Part shown: positions 1 through 9,887 of the stretch, in pieces
Numbering within the stretch: the first letter of the stretch is position 1
Layout of the letters: each line of letters opens with the position of its first letter
NCBI GenBank assembly: GCA_025928545.1
Contig: JAICJH010000014.1
Span: forward strand, 51,992 to 115,991
DNA length: 64,000 nt
DNA from: Bryobacteraceae bacterium
GTDB lineage: Bacteria > Acidobacteriota > Terriglobia > Bryobacterales > Bryobacteraceae
Reading direction: 5' to 3'
The notes under the pieces: generated by a model
Told to the model about the DNA's origin: nothing
Seen by the model: only the letters and a program-made list of their open reading frames with translations
Databases searched by the model: none
Translations under genes and position numbers: made by a program

Positions 1-610
1 CATTCTCATCCAGGCCCGCAGTGACGCCGCGCAGCTTGCCATCCACTTCCACTGCTTTGCCGCGCGGCCAGGTGGAGCATTCTTCGAAGCGTTTCAGGAT
101 TTCCCGCTTCGACAGCGTTGCGTAGCGCAGGCTCTCGACTATCACTCTGTCTGCCAAAGCGTTCTTGCTGTGCTCCCTGCCCGTTTCGATCTTCAGTGAA
201 GTTGCGACATCGCTGAGATCGGGCGGGAATGCGTCTTGATTTACGTTCAGGCCGATGCCCGCAATCAGGGCGCCCTCCGCCGCCTGCACCAGGATTCCCG
301 CCAGTTTGCGTTCGCTCAGCATGACGTCGTTCGGCCAGCGCAGATCGGTGGATACCTGAGCCAGATCGTTCACGGCCCGCTGGACAGCGAGCCCCAACGC
401 CATGGTCAGAATCGGCGGGGAACCAAACAATCGGAGGATGATGGAAATGTAGAGCCCGCCGGTGTCGTCCGATTGCCAGGTGTGCCCCTGTCGTCCGATA
501 CCCGCTGTCTGGAGTTCCGCGATTACGGCGGTGCCGTGCGGTTCACCCTTCGCGGCGAGCGCCGCCGCATCCTTCATGGTGGACGTTGTGGTGTGGACGC
601 GGACGATCAT
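1..610 (-). CDS. birA: biotin--[acetyl-CoA-carboxylase] ligase, partial (runs off window start)
   Basis: Manual reverse-strand translation MIVRVHTTTSTMKDAAALAAKGEPHGTAVIAELQTAGIGRQGHTWQS...LRWPNDVMLSERKLAGILVQ matches BirA catalytic motifs; overlaps nadC start-to-stop. Confidence 0.85.
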   Translation of the reverse strand, partial: MIVRVHTTTSTMKDAAALAAKGEPHGTAVIAELQTAGIGRQGHTWQSDDTGGLYISIILRLFGSPPILTMALGLAVQRAVNDLAQVSTDLRWPNDVMLSERKLAGILVQAAEGALIAGIGLNVNQDAFPPDLSDVATSLKIETGREHSKNALADRVIVESLRYATLSKREILKRFEECSTWPRGKAVEVDGKLRGVTAGLDEN

Positions 611-1401
611 GCCAGCTCTAGTCTGAAGCTGATATCGACCGCCCGGGCGGAGTGTGTGATGGATCCGACCGAGACGAAATCGGCTCCGCATTCGGCGTAT
701 GCGCGAACAGTTTCGAGGGTGATGCGACCTGAGAGTTCCACTTTCGCCCGGCCCGCGATCCTGGCAATCCATTGCTTCGCTTCGTCGGATGTCAGGTTAT
801 CCAGCAGTAGATGGTCGGCTTTCGCGGCGAGGGCTTCTTCCAGTTCCGATTCTGTGCGAACCTCAATCTCTATCGGCATGCCCGACTGGCGCGCGGCCAC
901 GATTGCTTCGGTGACTCCACCGGCGGCGGCGATGTGGTTGTTCTTGATCAGAATCGCGTCGTAAAGCCCCATACGATGGTTAACGACGCCTCCGGCGGCG
1001 GTTGCCGCTTTTTCAAGGTGGCGAAAACCAGGCGTGGTTTTGCGGGTGTCGAGAATGCGGCATTTGGTGTGCGCGACAGCTTCGGCATACCGGCGCGACA
1101 AAGTCGCCACGCCTGAGAGGCGCTGGAGAAAATTCAGGGCCGGGCGTTCGAATCTGAGGAGATCGCGCGCGCTGCCCTGGACACTCGCGATGATCTCGTT
1201 CGCTTCGAGGAGGTCACCGTCGCAGTGATTCAGCTCCAGATCTTCGTAGAGTTCGGCGAGAACTTCCGTGCCAGAGAGAACCAGCGGTTCGCGCGACAGA
1301 AAGACACCCCGGGCTTGCCTGTCCGCAGGCACGCAGGCGTTTGACGTGACGTCGCCGCTGCCGATGTCTTCGGTCAGGGCGAGCTGGATGATGGGGTTCA
1401 T
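607..1401 (-). CDS. nadC: nicotinate-nucleotide diphosphorylase (carboxylating)
   Basis: ORF 264 aa; NFLQRLSGVATLSRRYAEAV, LDTRKTTPGFRHLEKAA, GGVVNHRMGLYDAILIKNNH motifs. Confidence 0.95.
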   Translation of the reverse strand: MNPIIQLALTEDIGSGDVTSNACVPADRQARGVFLSREPLVLSGTEVLAELYEDLELNHCDGDLLEANEIIASVQGSARDLLRFERPALNFLQRLSGVATLSRRYAEAVAHTKCRILDTRKTTPGFRHLEKAATAAGGVVNHRMGLYDAILIKNNHIAAAGGVTEAIVAARQSGMPIEIEVRTESELEEALAAKADHLLLDNLTSDEAKQWIARIAGRAKVELSGRITLETVRAYAECGADFVSVGSITHSARAVDISFRLELA

Positions 1402-3956
1402 GCGAGGCTCTCTGAGACCTTTTGCAACTGGGCTTCGTATTCGGCCTTTTTGGCCCGAATGGAATCTACTACTTTTTGCGGCGCTTTGCCGAGGAAGACA
1501 TCGTCGTTCAGCTGGCGCTCGGAATTGGCGATGTTTTTGATGAGCTGATCGCGCTCTTTTTCGAGGCGTTTGCGCTGCACTTCCAACTGCGCGGTCGGAA
1601 CGTCGATTGAGACCGTAAAGCCAGACATCGATTTCACGGCTCCCGTTTTCGGGGTTTCGCCGGCTCGAAGTGTGACGCGGGTCAGCTTCTGAATCGCCAC
1701 CTCGTGGGCCGCCATATCGGCGCCGGAAATCAGCCCTTCGAGCGGCAGTTTCGGATCGAGGCTGAGATCGGCGCGCAGGTTTCGCAGAGCGGTCGCGACA
1801 TCCTGGAGAAGCCTGATCTCGGCTTCGGCCGCGGGATCGTTGTGGGCTTCATCGTATACGGGATAGGCCTGCACCGAAATCGACTCGCCTTCGCGCGCGC
1901 CCAGTCGGTGCCAGAGCTCTTCCGTAATGAAGGGCATCAGCGGATGGAGCAGACGGAGGGTCTGTTCGAAGACACCCGCAATCCTGTTCCAGTCGCCGCG
2001 GGCTTTCTTGAGTTCGATGTACCAGTCGCAGAAGTCATCCCAGATGAAATGCCAGATGGTCTGCGCGGCTTCGTGGTAACGGAATGTCTCGATGGCCTGG
2101 CTCATCTGGCGCGCGCATTGATTGAGGCGCGAGGCGATCCATCGGTCCTCCACCTGCGGCGGGCCGATCGGATCCCCGATACTTTGGCCCTCCAGATTGG
2201 TCAGGATGAAGCGGGCGGCGTTCCAGATCTTATTGGCGAAGGCTTTGGCGCTATCGAGACGTTCCGGGCTGAAAACAATGTCGGTACCCGGCGCCGCACC
2301 GATCAGGAGCGCCATGCGGACGGCATCGGTGCCGTATTGTTCCGTGACGACGAGCGGATCGATGACGTTGCCTTTGGTCTTCGACATCTTCTGTTTATCG
2401 GCATCGCGCACAAGGCCGTGAATGTAGACCTGGCGGAACGGGACGTCGCCCATGAATTCGATGCCGAGCATCGCCATGCGGGCGACCCAGAAGAAAAGGA
2501 TGTCAAAGCCGGTGATCAGGGTTGTCGTGGGATAGAAGTGCTTCAGGTCTTCTGTCTTGTCGGGCCAGCCCAGAGTTGAGAACGGCCAGAGACCGGAGCT
2601 GAACCAGGTGTCCAGCACGTCGGGATCCTGGCGGAGCGTGCCTTTGCACTTCGTGCACGCGGCAGGGTCTTCGCGAGCGATGATCGTTTCGCCGCACGCA
2701 TCGCAATACCAGACCGGAATTCGATGGCCCCACCAGAGTTGTCTGGAGATACACCAGTCGCGAATGTTGTTCATCCACTCGTTCCAGGTTTTGAGCCAGA
2801 CTTCGGGGACGATTTCGATGCGCTTTTCGTCGACAGCTGCGATGGCTTTTTCGGCGAGCGGTTTGGTGCGGACGAACCACTGTTTCGACACCAGAGGCTC
2901 CACCACGCTTTTGCAGCGCTGGCATTTGCCGGGGTTGACGGTGTACGGCTCCACGCGTTCGAGCAGGCCCAGCGCATCGAGATCGGCCACGATCTTCTTG
3001 CGCGCCGCATAGCGATCGAGCCCGGCGTATGGGCCGCCGCTGGCCGTGATCTTGGCATCGCGGCCGATCACTTCAATCAGCGCGAGCGAGTGGCGTTTGC
3101 CGGCTTCGAAGTCGTTGGGATCGTGCGCGGGAGTGATTTTGACCACGCCGGTGCCGAACTCGGGATCGGCCATTTCATCCAGAATGATGGGAATTTCGCG
3201 ATCCATCAACGGCAGCCGGACAGTGCCGCCGTGAAGCTCCGGATAGCGTTCATCGCGCGGGTTGATGGCGACAGCGGAATCGCCCAGCATGGTTTCAGGA
3301 CGAGTGGTGGCAACCGTGAGGAAGCGGTCGGTGCCGGTCACCGGATACTTGATGTGCCAGAGGCTGCCTTCCATTTCCTCGTGGACGCTTTCCAGGTCGG
3401 AGATGGCGGTATTGCAGCCGGGGCACCAATTGACCATGTACTCGCCGCGATAGATCAGGCCCCGTTCGTGCAGGGTGACGAAGACTTCGCGGACGGCGCG
3501 GGAGAGGCCGGAATCGAGAGTGAAGCGTTCACGGGACCAGTCGCAGGAGGCGCCGATCTGGACCATTTGTTTGAGAATGGTCCCGCCGGATTCCGCTTTC
3601 CATTTCCAGACACGATCGATGAATTGTTCGCGGGTGAGGTCGCGGCGATACTCGATGCCTTCGGCTCTCAGCTGGCGGGCGACGATCATTTCGGTGGCGA
3701 TACCGGCGTGATCGGTACCTGGAAGCCAGAGGGTTACATCGCCGCGCATGCGGTGCCAGCGGACGGTGACGTCGATTTCGGAATGCTCCAGCATGTGCCC
3801 CATGTGGAGGTTGCCGGTGACGTTGGGGGGCGGGATGACAAGCGAGAATACGGGCTTGCCTTCCGAGTGTTTCGCCGTGTAGATGCCGGATTCGACCCAC
3901 CACTGAGCCCAGCGGGGCTCGAAGCGCCCGGGCTCGTAGACTTTTTCAATTTCCAT
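1398..3956 (-). CDS. valS: valyl-tRNA synthetase
   Basis: 852 aa; PPPNVTGNLHMGHMLEHS (HIGH region), KMSKTKGNVIDPL (KMSKS), C-terminal coiled coil. Confidence 0.97.
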   Translation of the reverse strand: MEIEKVYEPGRFEPRWAQWWVESGIYTAKHSEGKPVFSLVIPPPNVTGNLHMGHMLEHSEIDVTVRWHRMRGDVTLWLPGTDHAGIATEMIVARQLRAEGIEYRRDLTREQFIDRVWKWKAESGGTILKQMVQIGASCDWSRERFTLDSGLSRAVREVFVTLHERGLIYRGEYMVNWCPGCNTAISDLESVHEEMEGSLWHIKYPVTGTDRFLTVATTRPETMLGDSAVAINPRDERYPELHGGTVRLPLMDREIPIILDEMADPEFGTGVVKITPAHDPNDFEAGKRHSLALIEVIGRDAKITASGGPYAGLDRYAARKKIVADLDALGLLERVEPYTVNPGKCQRCKSVVEPLVSKQWFVRTKPLAEKAIAAVDEKRIEIVPEVWLKTWNEWMNNIRDWCISRQLWWGHRIPVWYCDACGETIIAREDPAACTKCKGTLRQDPDVLDTWFSSGLWPFSTLGWPDKTEDLKHFYPTTTLITGFDILFFWVARMAMLGIEFMGDVPFRQVYIHGLVRDADKQKMSKTKGNVIDPLVVTEQYGTDAVRMALLIGAAPGTDIVFSPERLDSAKAFANKIWNAARFILTNLEGQSIGDPIGPPQVEDRWIASRLNQCARQMSQAIETFRYHEAAQTIWHFIWDDFCDWYIELKKARGDWNRIAGVFEQTLRLLHPLMPFITEELWHRLGAREGESISVQAYPVYDEAHNDPAAEAEIRLLQDVATALRNLRADLSLDPKLPLEGLISGADMAAHEVAIQKLTRVTLRAGETPKTGAVKSMSGFTVSIDVPTAQLEVQRKRLEKERDQLIKNIANSERQLNDDVFLGKAPQKVVDSIRAKKAEYEAQLQKVSESLA

Positions 3957-3992
3957 GGAAGTTTTCAGTTTAGCGTAGAGGCGATAAACGCC

Positions 3993-5390
3993 TCAGCTGA
4001 GGAGGCCGGTGATTACGTTGCCCTGGTTGCCTACTCCGGACAATCTGGCGTCGAGGCCCGAGTACTTCACGGTCATCTTCTTGTCGTCTATGCCCAGCAC
4101 CCGCAGCATGGTGGCGTGGAAATCGTGGATGCTGACGGGGTTTTCCACGGCAGCATAGCCGAGTTCGTCGCTTGTGCCGTAGCTGAGGCCTGGCTTGATG
4201 CCTCCTCCGGCGAGCATGTAGGAGAAGGTCTTGATGTGGTGGTCGCGGCCGTCGCCACCCTGCGACATGGGAGTGCGGCCAAATTCTCCTCCGAAGACTA
4301 CGAGGGTATCGTCGAGCATCCCTCGCTGTTTGAGGTCGTTGATCAGGGCGGCGGTCGGACGGTCGGTTTCTTCCGCTTTGAATTCGATGCCGTCTTTGAT
4401 GGCGGAGTGGTGGTCCCAATCGCGGTGGTAGAGCTGGATGAAGCGAACTCCGCGCTCGGCGAGGCGTCGCGCCAGGAGGCAGTTCGAGGCGAAGGATCCG
4501 TCGCCTGGCTTGGCTCCATAGGCATCGAGGACGCTTTGCGGTTCTTTGCTCATATCCACCAGATCGGGGACGCTGGTTTGCATCTTAAACGCCATTTCGT
4601 ACTGGGATATGCGGGTTAAGATTTCCTGATCCTGGGTGGTTTTGTAGCGGGCTTTATCGAGCTGGTTGATGGCGTCGATGGATTGGCGCTGGAGTTTGGC
4701 GTCGATACCTTCGGGGTTATCGAGATAGAGGACCGGGTTGCCGAAGGAGTTCAGTTTTACTCCCTGAAATTTGCTTGGGAGGAAACCGGAGGACCATTGG
4801 CGGGCGGAGATTGGCTGCATTTGTCCGCCTTGTCCGGCGGAGAGCATGACGACGAAGCCGGGCAGGTTTTCGGTATCGGCTCCGAGACCGTAGAGGAGCC
4901 ACGAGCCCATGCTGGGCCGTCCGGCGATAATGGAGCCCGTGTTCAGGAACATGTGGGCAGTATCGTGGTTGATCTGTTCGGACCACATGGAGCGGATGAC
5001 GGTGATGTCGTCGGCCACGCTGCCGAGGTGGGGAAAGAGATTGCAGATGCGCTGGCCGGATTTGCCGTAGGTGGAAAACTCGTGTTGCGGGCCGTAGCAG
5101 GTCAGGGCTTTGCCCTGTAGTTGGGCTATTTGCTGGCCCTTAGTGAAGGATTCCGGCATGGCCTGGCCGTGCATGGCGCGGAGCTTCGGCTTGTCGTCGA
5201 AAGTTTCGAGGTGGGAAGGACCTCCCGCCTGATAGAGATAAATGACTCGTTTGGCTTTTTGGGGATAGTTCAGGGGCGAGATGGCGCCCTGGTATTTTTC
5301 CTGCTGGGCGTTCAGGAGTTGATTGACCGCGATGAGGCCCAAGCCTCGTCCCAGAAAAGCTCTGCGGTTTAGTAGTGGATCGAGTGTCAT
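3993..5390 (-). CDS. DUF1501 domain-containing protein
   Basis: 465 aa; RRAFLGRGLG N-terminus, YLYQAGGPSHLETFDDKP, GGEFGRTPMSQGGDGRDHH; directly follows a PSD1 gene. Confidence 0.9.
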   Translation of the reverse strand: MTLDPLLNRRAFLGRGLGLIAVNQLLNAQQEKYQGAISPLNYPQKAKRVIYLYQAGGPSHLETFDDKPKLRAMHGQAMPESFTKGQQIAQLQGKALTCYGPQHEFSTYGKSGQRICNLFPHLGSVADDITVIRSMWSEQINHDTAHMFLNTGSIIAGRPSMGSWLLYGLGADTENLPGFVVMLSAGQGGQMQPISARQWSSGFLPSKFQGVKLNSFGNPVLYLDNPEGIDAKLQRQSIDAINQLDKARYKTTQDQEILTRISQYEMAFKMQTSVPDLVDMSKEPQSVLDAYGAKPGDGSFASNCLLARRLAERGVRFIQLYHRDWDHHSAIKDGIEFKAEETDRPTAALINDLKQRGMLDDTLVVFGGEFGRTPMSQGGDGRDHHIKTFSYMLAGGGIKPGLSYGTSDELGYAAVENPVSIHDFHATMLRVLGIDDKKMTVKYSGLDARLSGVGNQGNVITGLLS

Positions 5391-8300
5391 TTAGTCTCTG
5401 GTGATTGCTTCGTGCAGATTCAGGATTACTCTGGCTACCGTTGTCATGGCGGCCAGATCAGATTCGTTCATGGTTTCCGGAACCGGGGCTTCTCCGATTT
5501 CCAGCAGGGCTTTTGCTCCCTTTTTATCGGTTTCGAAGTGGATTGCGGCGTCCTTGTGCAGGTCTCGCAAAACCTTCAGCTCGGATTCGGAGGGAGCTCG
5601 CTCCAGACTTCTTTCGAAAGCCCAGGTTAGTCTGGCGTCTTCGGTCTTGCCTCCTTTATCCAGGATGTTTTCGGCGAAGACGCGGGCTGCCTCCACGAAG
5701 ATCGGATCGTTTAAGAGATCCAGGGCCTGGAGCGGCGTGTTCGAGTTGATTCGGTTTACGGTGCACTCTTCGCGGGTGGGGGCGTCGAAGTTCAGCAGCG
5801 ACGGGTGGAGGAAGGTGCGCTGCCAGTGGGTGTAGACGGCTCTCCTATAGAGGTCATTGCCGTGGCTGGCGGACCATTCCCGCTTGGGGAAGTTCAGAGC
5901 GGCCAGGTAGCCTTCCGGCTCATAGGGTTTTACGCTTTGTCCTCCGAATTGCTGGATCAAGAGGCCGGAGATTTCGAGAGCCGTGTCCCGCACCGATTCG
6001 GCTTCTATGCGGAAGCGGCTTTGCCGCGAGAGGAGGCGGTTTTCGGGATCGCGGTCGTCTGTGGCGATTGACGATTGTTTATATGTTGCGCTGGTCACGA
6101 TGGTGCGGAGCAAGTGCTTGACGTCCCAACCGTTCATAAAGTCCGCTGCCAGCCAGTCGAGGAGTTCGGGATAGACGGGGGCTTCTCCCTGCGATCCGAG
6201 ATCTTCGAGGTTTTTGGAAAGGCCCGTGCCGAAGAATTGTCTCCACATACGGTTGACGAAGACTCTGGCCGTCAACGGATTCGAGGGGGACACCAGCCAA
6301 TTCGCGAGATCGAGGCGGGTGGCTCGCTTGCCTCCGGTTTCCAGTTTGCCGAGAAATTCGGGGATGGCCGGTTGGACGACGTCGCCGGTTTCATCCATCC
6401 AGTTGCCGCGAGGCAGGATGCGGACTTCGCGCGGCTCTACGGATTCGGTAATCATTACTTCGGGAACTTTGGCGATCAGGAGACTTGCTTTTGCTTCGAG
6501 CTGCGCCAGTTCTATGCGGGCGGGCTGTAACTCCGGATTGGAATATTCGAAGTAATCGAGAACCAGATTCTTTTGATTTTCGGAGCGTTTATCCGGGGAG
6601 AGGAAGAGCGCGGACGCCAGATTTGCGGCTAAGCCATCGTGCTGCGGAGGTGGCGGAGCTACTACCGGCGTATCCAGTCCCGCCGCGGTTGCGGGGGCCG
6701 CCGGTTTTGGATCGAGGCGCGCTATCGCCGTCCTGATGGCGTTGCGGCCTCCGGTGCCCGGCCACGTGCCGGAGTTGGGCGCTAACGCGATTCGGAAACG
6801 GCCGAGCGTGGCTTTGCGATCATCCGAGTCCTGGTGGATTTTTATTGTGATCTTCGTGTCGGGTTCGGTGACGACCGGAGTTGCGAAGCGCAACATCAGC
6901 ATGGTCCTGGGGCCTCTGGCTACTCCTCCGATTGCCCAACCGGTTTGGGGATCGCCGTCGATTACAGCCATGGCGGGGAAGCCGGGGATGGGAGCAACGT
7001 CGCTGAACGTGAACGAAAACGGCAGTTGTTTTCCGGCGGATTCGGCGTCCACCTCGGTAACGATGAAACGCTCGGAACCTCTGGCAATGTTGGCGCCGGC
7101 TAAGCTATCGTCCTGTCCGGTTTCGATGCCTAAGCCGGCCCACTTCCCCGCTCCGGGCTGAATGGTCACTGTGTAGGTTTCGTTATCCGGATTGGGGCCG
7201 TCTACGGAGATCATGCCTACGCCCATCGACACCGAGGTGGAGAGAGTGCGCGGATCCTGCTTGATTGGCTCCTTCTGAATGGTGAGGAACGCTTTGGTTG
7301 CGGAGGCTGCGACGGGTACGGGGAACTGCCAGGCGAGATCGCCCGACATGTAGCGAACCAGTTCCTCTTTTTCCCACTGGCGCTGCTGGTCGACGAAGGA
7401 CCCGGCGCGCTGATTGAGAACCTTCTTCGCGGCATCCACCTGCGCCTGCGCGGCGTCGATTGCTTCCTTCTGGCCAGGGCTGTAAACCAGCATTTTGGGC
7501 TGGAAGGCGGTGGGGCCGACATCCTGAATGAGCCCATCCTCTTTGATATCGGCGAAGAAGGCTTTGAGGGCGTAGAAATCTTTGGTGAGGACGGGATCGA
7601 ATTTATGGTTGTGGCACTCGGCGCAACCCATGCTGGTGCCGAGCCAGACGGTGCTGAGGTCGCGCACGCGATCGGCGCCGTATTTCGCGTAATACTCCTT
7701 CGGCTGGAGGCCGCCCTCGGCGGAACTGCGGCTGAGGCGATTGTAAGCAGCGGCGATTTTCTGATCGACCGTGGCGTTGGGCAGCAGGTCGCCGGCGAGT
7801 TGCTCGCGGGTGAAATCGCTGAACGGCTTGTTGTCGCGAAAGGCCTTGAGGACGTAATCGCGATAGAGCCAGACGGGGCGGGTACCGTCGCTGTGGAAGC
7901 CGGCGGAATCGGCATAGCGGACGGCGTCGAGCCAAAGGACGGTCTGCTGTTCCGCGTATTCGGGTGAGGCGAGGAGGCGATCGACGAGTTTTTCGTAAGC
8001 GTCGGGCGAGCGGTCGGCTATGAAAGCTGCGACTTCTTCGGGTTTGGGGAGGAGACCGGTGAGGTCGAGGGTGACGCGGCGGATGAGGGTGCGGCGGTCG
8101 GCTTCGGGCGCGGGCTTCAGGTTTTCCTTTGCCAGGCGCTGCTGGATGAAGGCATCGATCGGATGCCCCGATTTCGGGACGGGCGGCTTCACTATGGGCT
8201 GGTAGGACCAGTGGCTTTCGTACTTTGCGCCTTCGGCGATCCAGCGGCGGAGGGTGGTTTTCTGAGCGTCGGTCAGTTTGTTGTTGGAGGCGACGGGCGG

Positions 8301-8615
8301 CATGAGCGCGTTGGCGTCCGGGGAGAAGATGCGCGACAGGAGTTCGCTGCGGTCGGGTTGGCCGGGAACGATGGGCGTGCCGAGGATCTGGGGTTTGGTG
8401 GCTTCCTCGCGGAGGTCGAGACGGAAGCCGCCGATGCGCGAGCTTTCGTCGGGTCCATGACAGCGAAAACAGTTGTTGGAGAGGATGGGGCGGACTTCGC
8501 GGTCGAAGTTGACCGGAGTCTGGGCGTGCAGGGTTAGTGCTATGGAGGCGAGGGTCAGGAACCGCGCGGGCGACAGACCCCGATGCGCGCCGATATAAGA
8601 AGAGTTAGAAAACAA
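5391..8615 (-). CDS. PSD1-type planctomycete-like cytochrome c protein (DUF1549/DUF1553)
   Basis: 1074 aa; FDREVRPILSNNCFRCHGPDE heme motif, DUF1549 (HPIDAFIQQRLAKENLKPAPEADRRTLIRRVTLDLTGLLP), DUF1553 (NPLTARVFVNRMWRQFFGTGLSKNLEDLGSQG). Confidence 0.92.
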   Translation of the reverse strand: MFSNSSYIGAHRGLSPARFLTLASIALTLHAQTPVNFDREVRPILSNNCFRCHGPDESSRIGGFRLDLREEATKPQILGTPIVPGQPDRSELLSRIFSPDANALMPPVASNNKLTDAQKTTLRRWIAEGAKYESHWSYQPIVKPPVPKSGHPIDAFIQQRLAKENLKPAPEADRRTLIRRVTLDLTGLLPKPEEVAAFIADRSPDAYEKLVDRLLASPEYAEQQTVLWLDAVRYADSAGFHSDGTRPVWLYRDYVLKAFRDNKPFSDFTREQLAGDLLPNATVDQKIAAAYNRLSRSSAEGGLQPKEYYAKYGADRVRDLSTVWLGTSMGCAECHNHKFDPVLTKDFYALKAFFADIKEDGLIQDVGPTAFQPKMLVYSPGQKEAIDAAQAQVDAAKKVLNQRAGSFVDQQRQWEKEELVRYMSGDLAWQFPVPVAASATKAFLTIQKEPIKQDPRTLSTSVSMGVGMISVDGPNPDNETYTVTIQPGAGKWAGLGIETGQDDSLAGANIARGSERFIVTEVDAESAGKQLPFSFTFSDVAPIPGFPAMAVIDGDPQTGWAIGGVARGPRTMLMLRFATPVVTEPDTKITIKIHQDSDDRKATLGRFRIALAPNSGTWPGTGGRNAIRTAIARLDPKPAAPATAAGLDTPVVAPPPPQHDGLAANLASALFLSPDKRSENQKNLVLDYFEYSNPELQPARIELAQLEAKASLLIAKVPEVMITESVEPREVRILPRGNWMDETGDVVQPAIPEFLGKLETGGKRATRLDLANWLVSPSNPLTARVFVNRMWRQFFGTGLSKNLEDLGSQGEAPVYPELLDWLAADFMNGWDVKHLLRTIVTSATYKQSSIATDDRDPENRLLSRQSRFRIEAESVRDTALEISGLLIQQFGGQSVKPYEPEGYLAALNFPKREWSASHGNDLYRRAVYTHWQRTFLHPSLLNFDAPTREECTVNRINSNTPLQALDLLNDPIFVEAARVFAENILDKGGKTEDARLTWAFERSLERAPSESELKVLRDLHKDAAIHFETDKKGAKALLEIGEAPVPETMNESDLAAMTTVARVILNLHEAITRD

Positions 8616-9108
8616 TTTTGTTCCCCTGAATTTTCTTTGTGTCCAGGCCTGGCACTTTGGTCAGGTCATTGAAATCTTTGTAGGCTCCATTGGCTTGCCG
8701 CCAGGCGACGATTGCGTTGGCTTCGGCGGGGGTGAGCTGGAGATCGTCGGCGAGTTGCCGGGCGGTGGCGGTGTTGACGTTGATTTTGGGGCCGAAATTC
8801 CGGACGAGATAGGCTACGACGGGTTCCCATTCGTCGGGATTGAGGGAGGCGCCGTTTTCGATCATGGTGCGGAGCTCACTGCGCCACTGGTCGACGGTGA
8901 GGGACTGTTTGGTGATGCGGTCGGCGGTGTGGCAGACGGTGCAGGCGTTTTCGACTTGTTCGCGGCCCTTGCCATCGGGGAGAACGGTGTCGTCGGCGAG
9001 GGCCGGTGTGGCCAGGATGCGGCTGGCGAGGATCAGGATGGCGGCTATCCCGATGGACGTAGCGATGGCTGTAGGTACAGGTCTACCTGAGGATGGGACC
9101 CGGGGCAT
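8605..9108 (-). CDS. heme-motif (CxxCH) protein with C-terminal helix-hairpin-helix (ComEA-like) domain
   Basis: Start re-assigned to internal ATG (MPRVPSSGRPVP...) preceding a hydrophobic segment; ENACTVCHTADRITK plus INVNTATARQLADDLQLTPAEANAIVAWRQANGAYKDFNDLTKVPGLDTKKI. Confidence 0.8.
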   Translation of the reverse strand: MPRVPSSGRPVPTAIATSIGIAAILILASRILATPALADDTVLPDGKGREQVENACTVCHTADRITKQSLTVDQWRSELRTMIENGASLNPDEWEPVVAYLVRNFGPKINVNTATARQLADDLQLTPAEANAIVAWRQANGAYKDFNDLTKVPGLDTKKIQGNKIVF

Positions 9109-9753
9109 GGACGGTTTAACGCTATCACCGGTTGGGGGCTGGGTCAAGGTGGCGGGGAGGCGATGGGTTGGGGAGTGCCTCGGACGGGGGTTCGATGGAC
9201 TGCCCGGGGGCGTTGAGCAGCGTTTGATTGTGCTTCGCCGAGGGTGTCGGGGGTTACCGGGGCCGGGTTTTTGCGCCCGGTCAGCGGGCCCGGCGGGGTG
9301 TCTTCCCGGGTTCGTCAGGCCTCTAAATGGGTTTGTGGATTTCAGGAGTTCCTTTGTTTTGTTCAGGGTGGCGGGTTCGCTTGGCACCGGCATTTTTTTT
9401 GCGGCTGGATGCGGCCGATTGGCTGGGTGGGTTGGGATAGCCTGGGAGGTCTTGTTTGTCGCGGGCGCGGTTGGTGGGGCGAGTTTCGGGGTGGCGGTGG
9501 TTAGGTGCAGGGGTCGCATTGTCATTATCCGATTCGACTCTACATGATGGTGTCAAGAAATCGGGGTTGCAGGAGAGGGGTTTCGGCGGTAAGGTCTTTG
9601 GGTTGAGGTGGATCGGGGGATTTTATTTTGTTGTCACTGCAAAAGGTCTCATCAGCGGGCGGGAGGGTATGCTGAATTCTGTGTAAACGGCTATTCCGCC
9701 GAACCAAAGTGCACTGCCAGCGGCGACTGCTGGCTAGTCTTGGGCGATGATAG

Positions 9754-9870
9754 CAATCGGCCAGAGCGCCAACGCATGTGTTACCGGCTATCCGGCTATC
9801 GAGTTCAGGCTATGATTCAAATGGAAATGTGCTGCCGGGCCTGAGCGCGACACTGACACACAACGAATAG
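9754..9870 (+). pseudogene. possible C-terminal remnant carrying a YD-repeat-like motif
   Basis: Open frame ends ...RLSSSGYDSNGNVLPGLSATLTHNE* with no start or intact upstream domain; motif resembles RHS/YD repeats only loosely. Confidence 0.22.
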
Positions 9871-9887
9871 AACCGGGTGACTTCGCG

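Noticed and set aside
2724-4619. 631-aa + strand ORF
   Set aside because: Antisense shadow of valS and the DUF1501 gene; product has no recognisable domain and GC-rich codon bias explains the open frame
8840-9547. 235-aa + strand ORF over the HhH-cytochrome gene and the G-rich spacer
   Set aside because: Overlaps a supported minus-strand gene; Gly/Arg/Trp-rich composition typical of non-coding G-rich DNA
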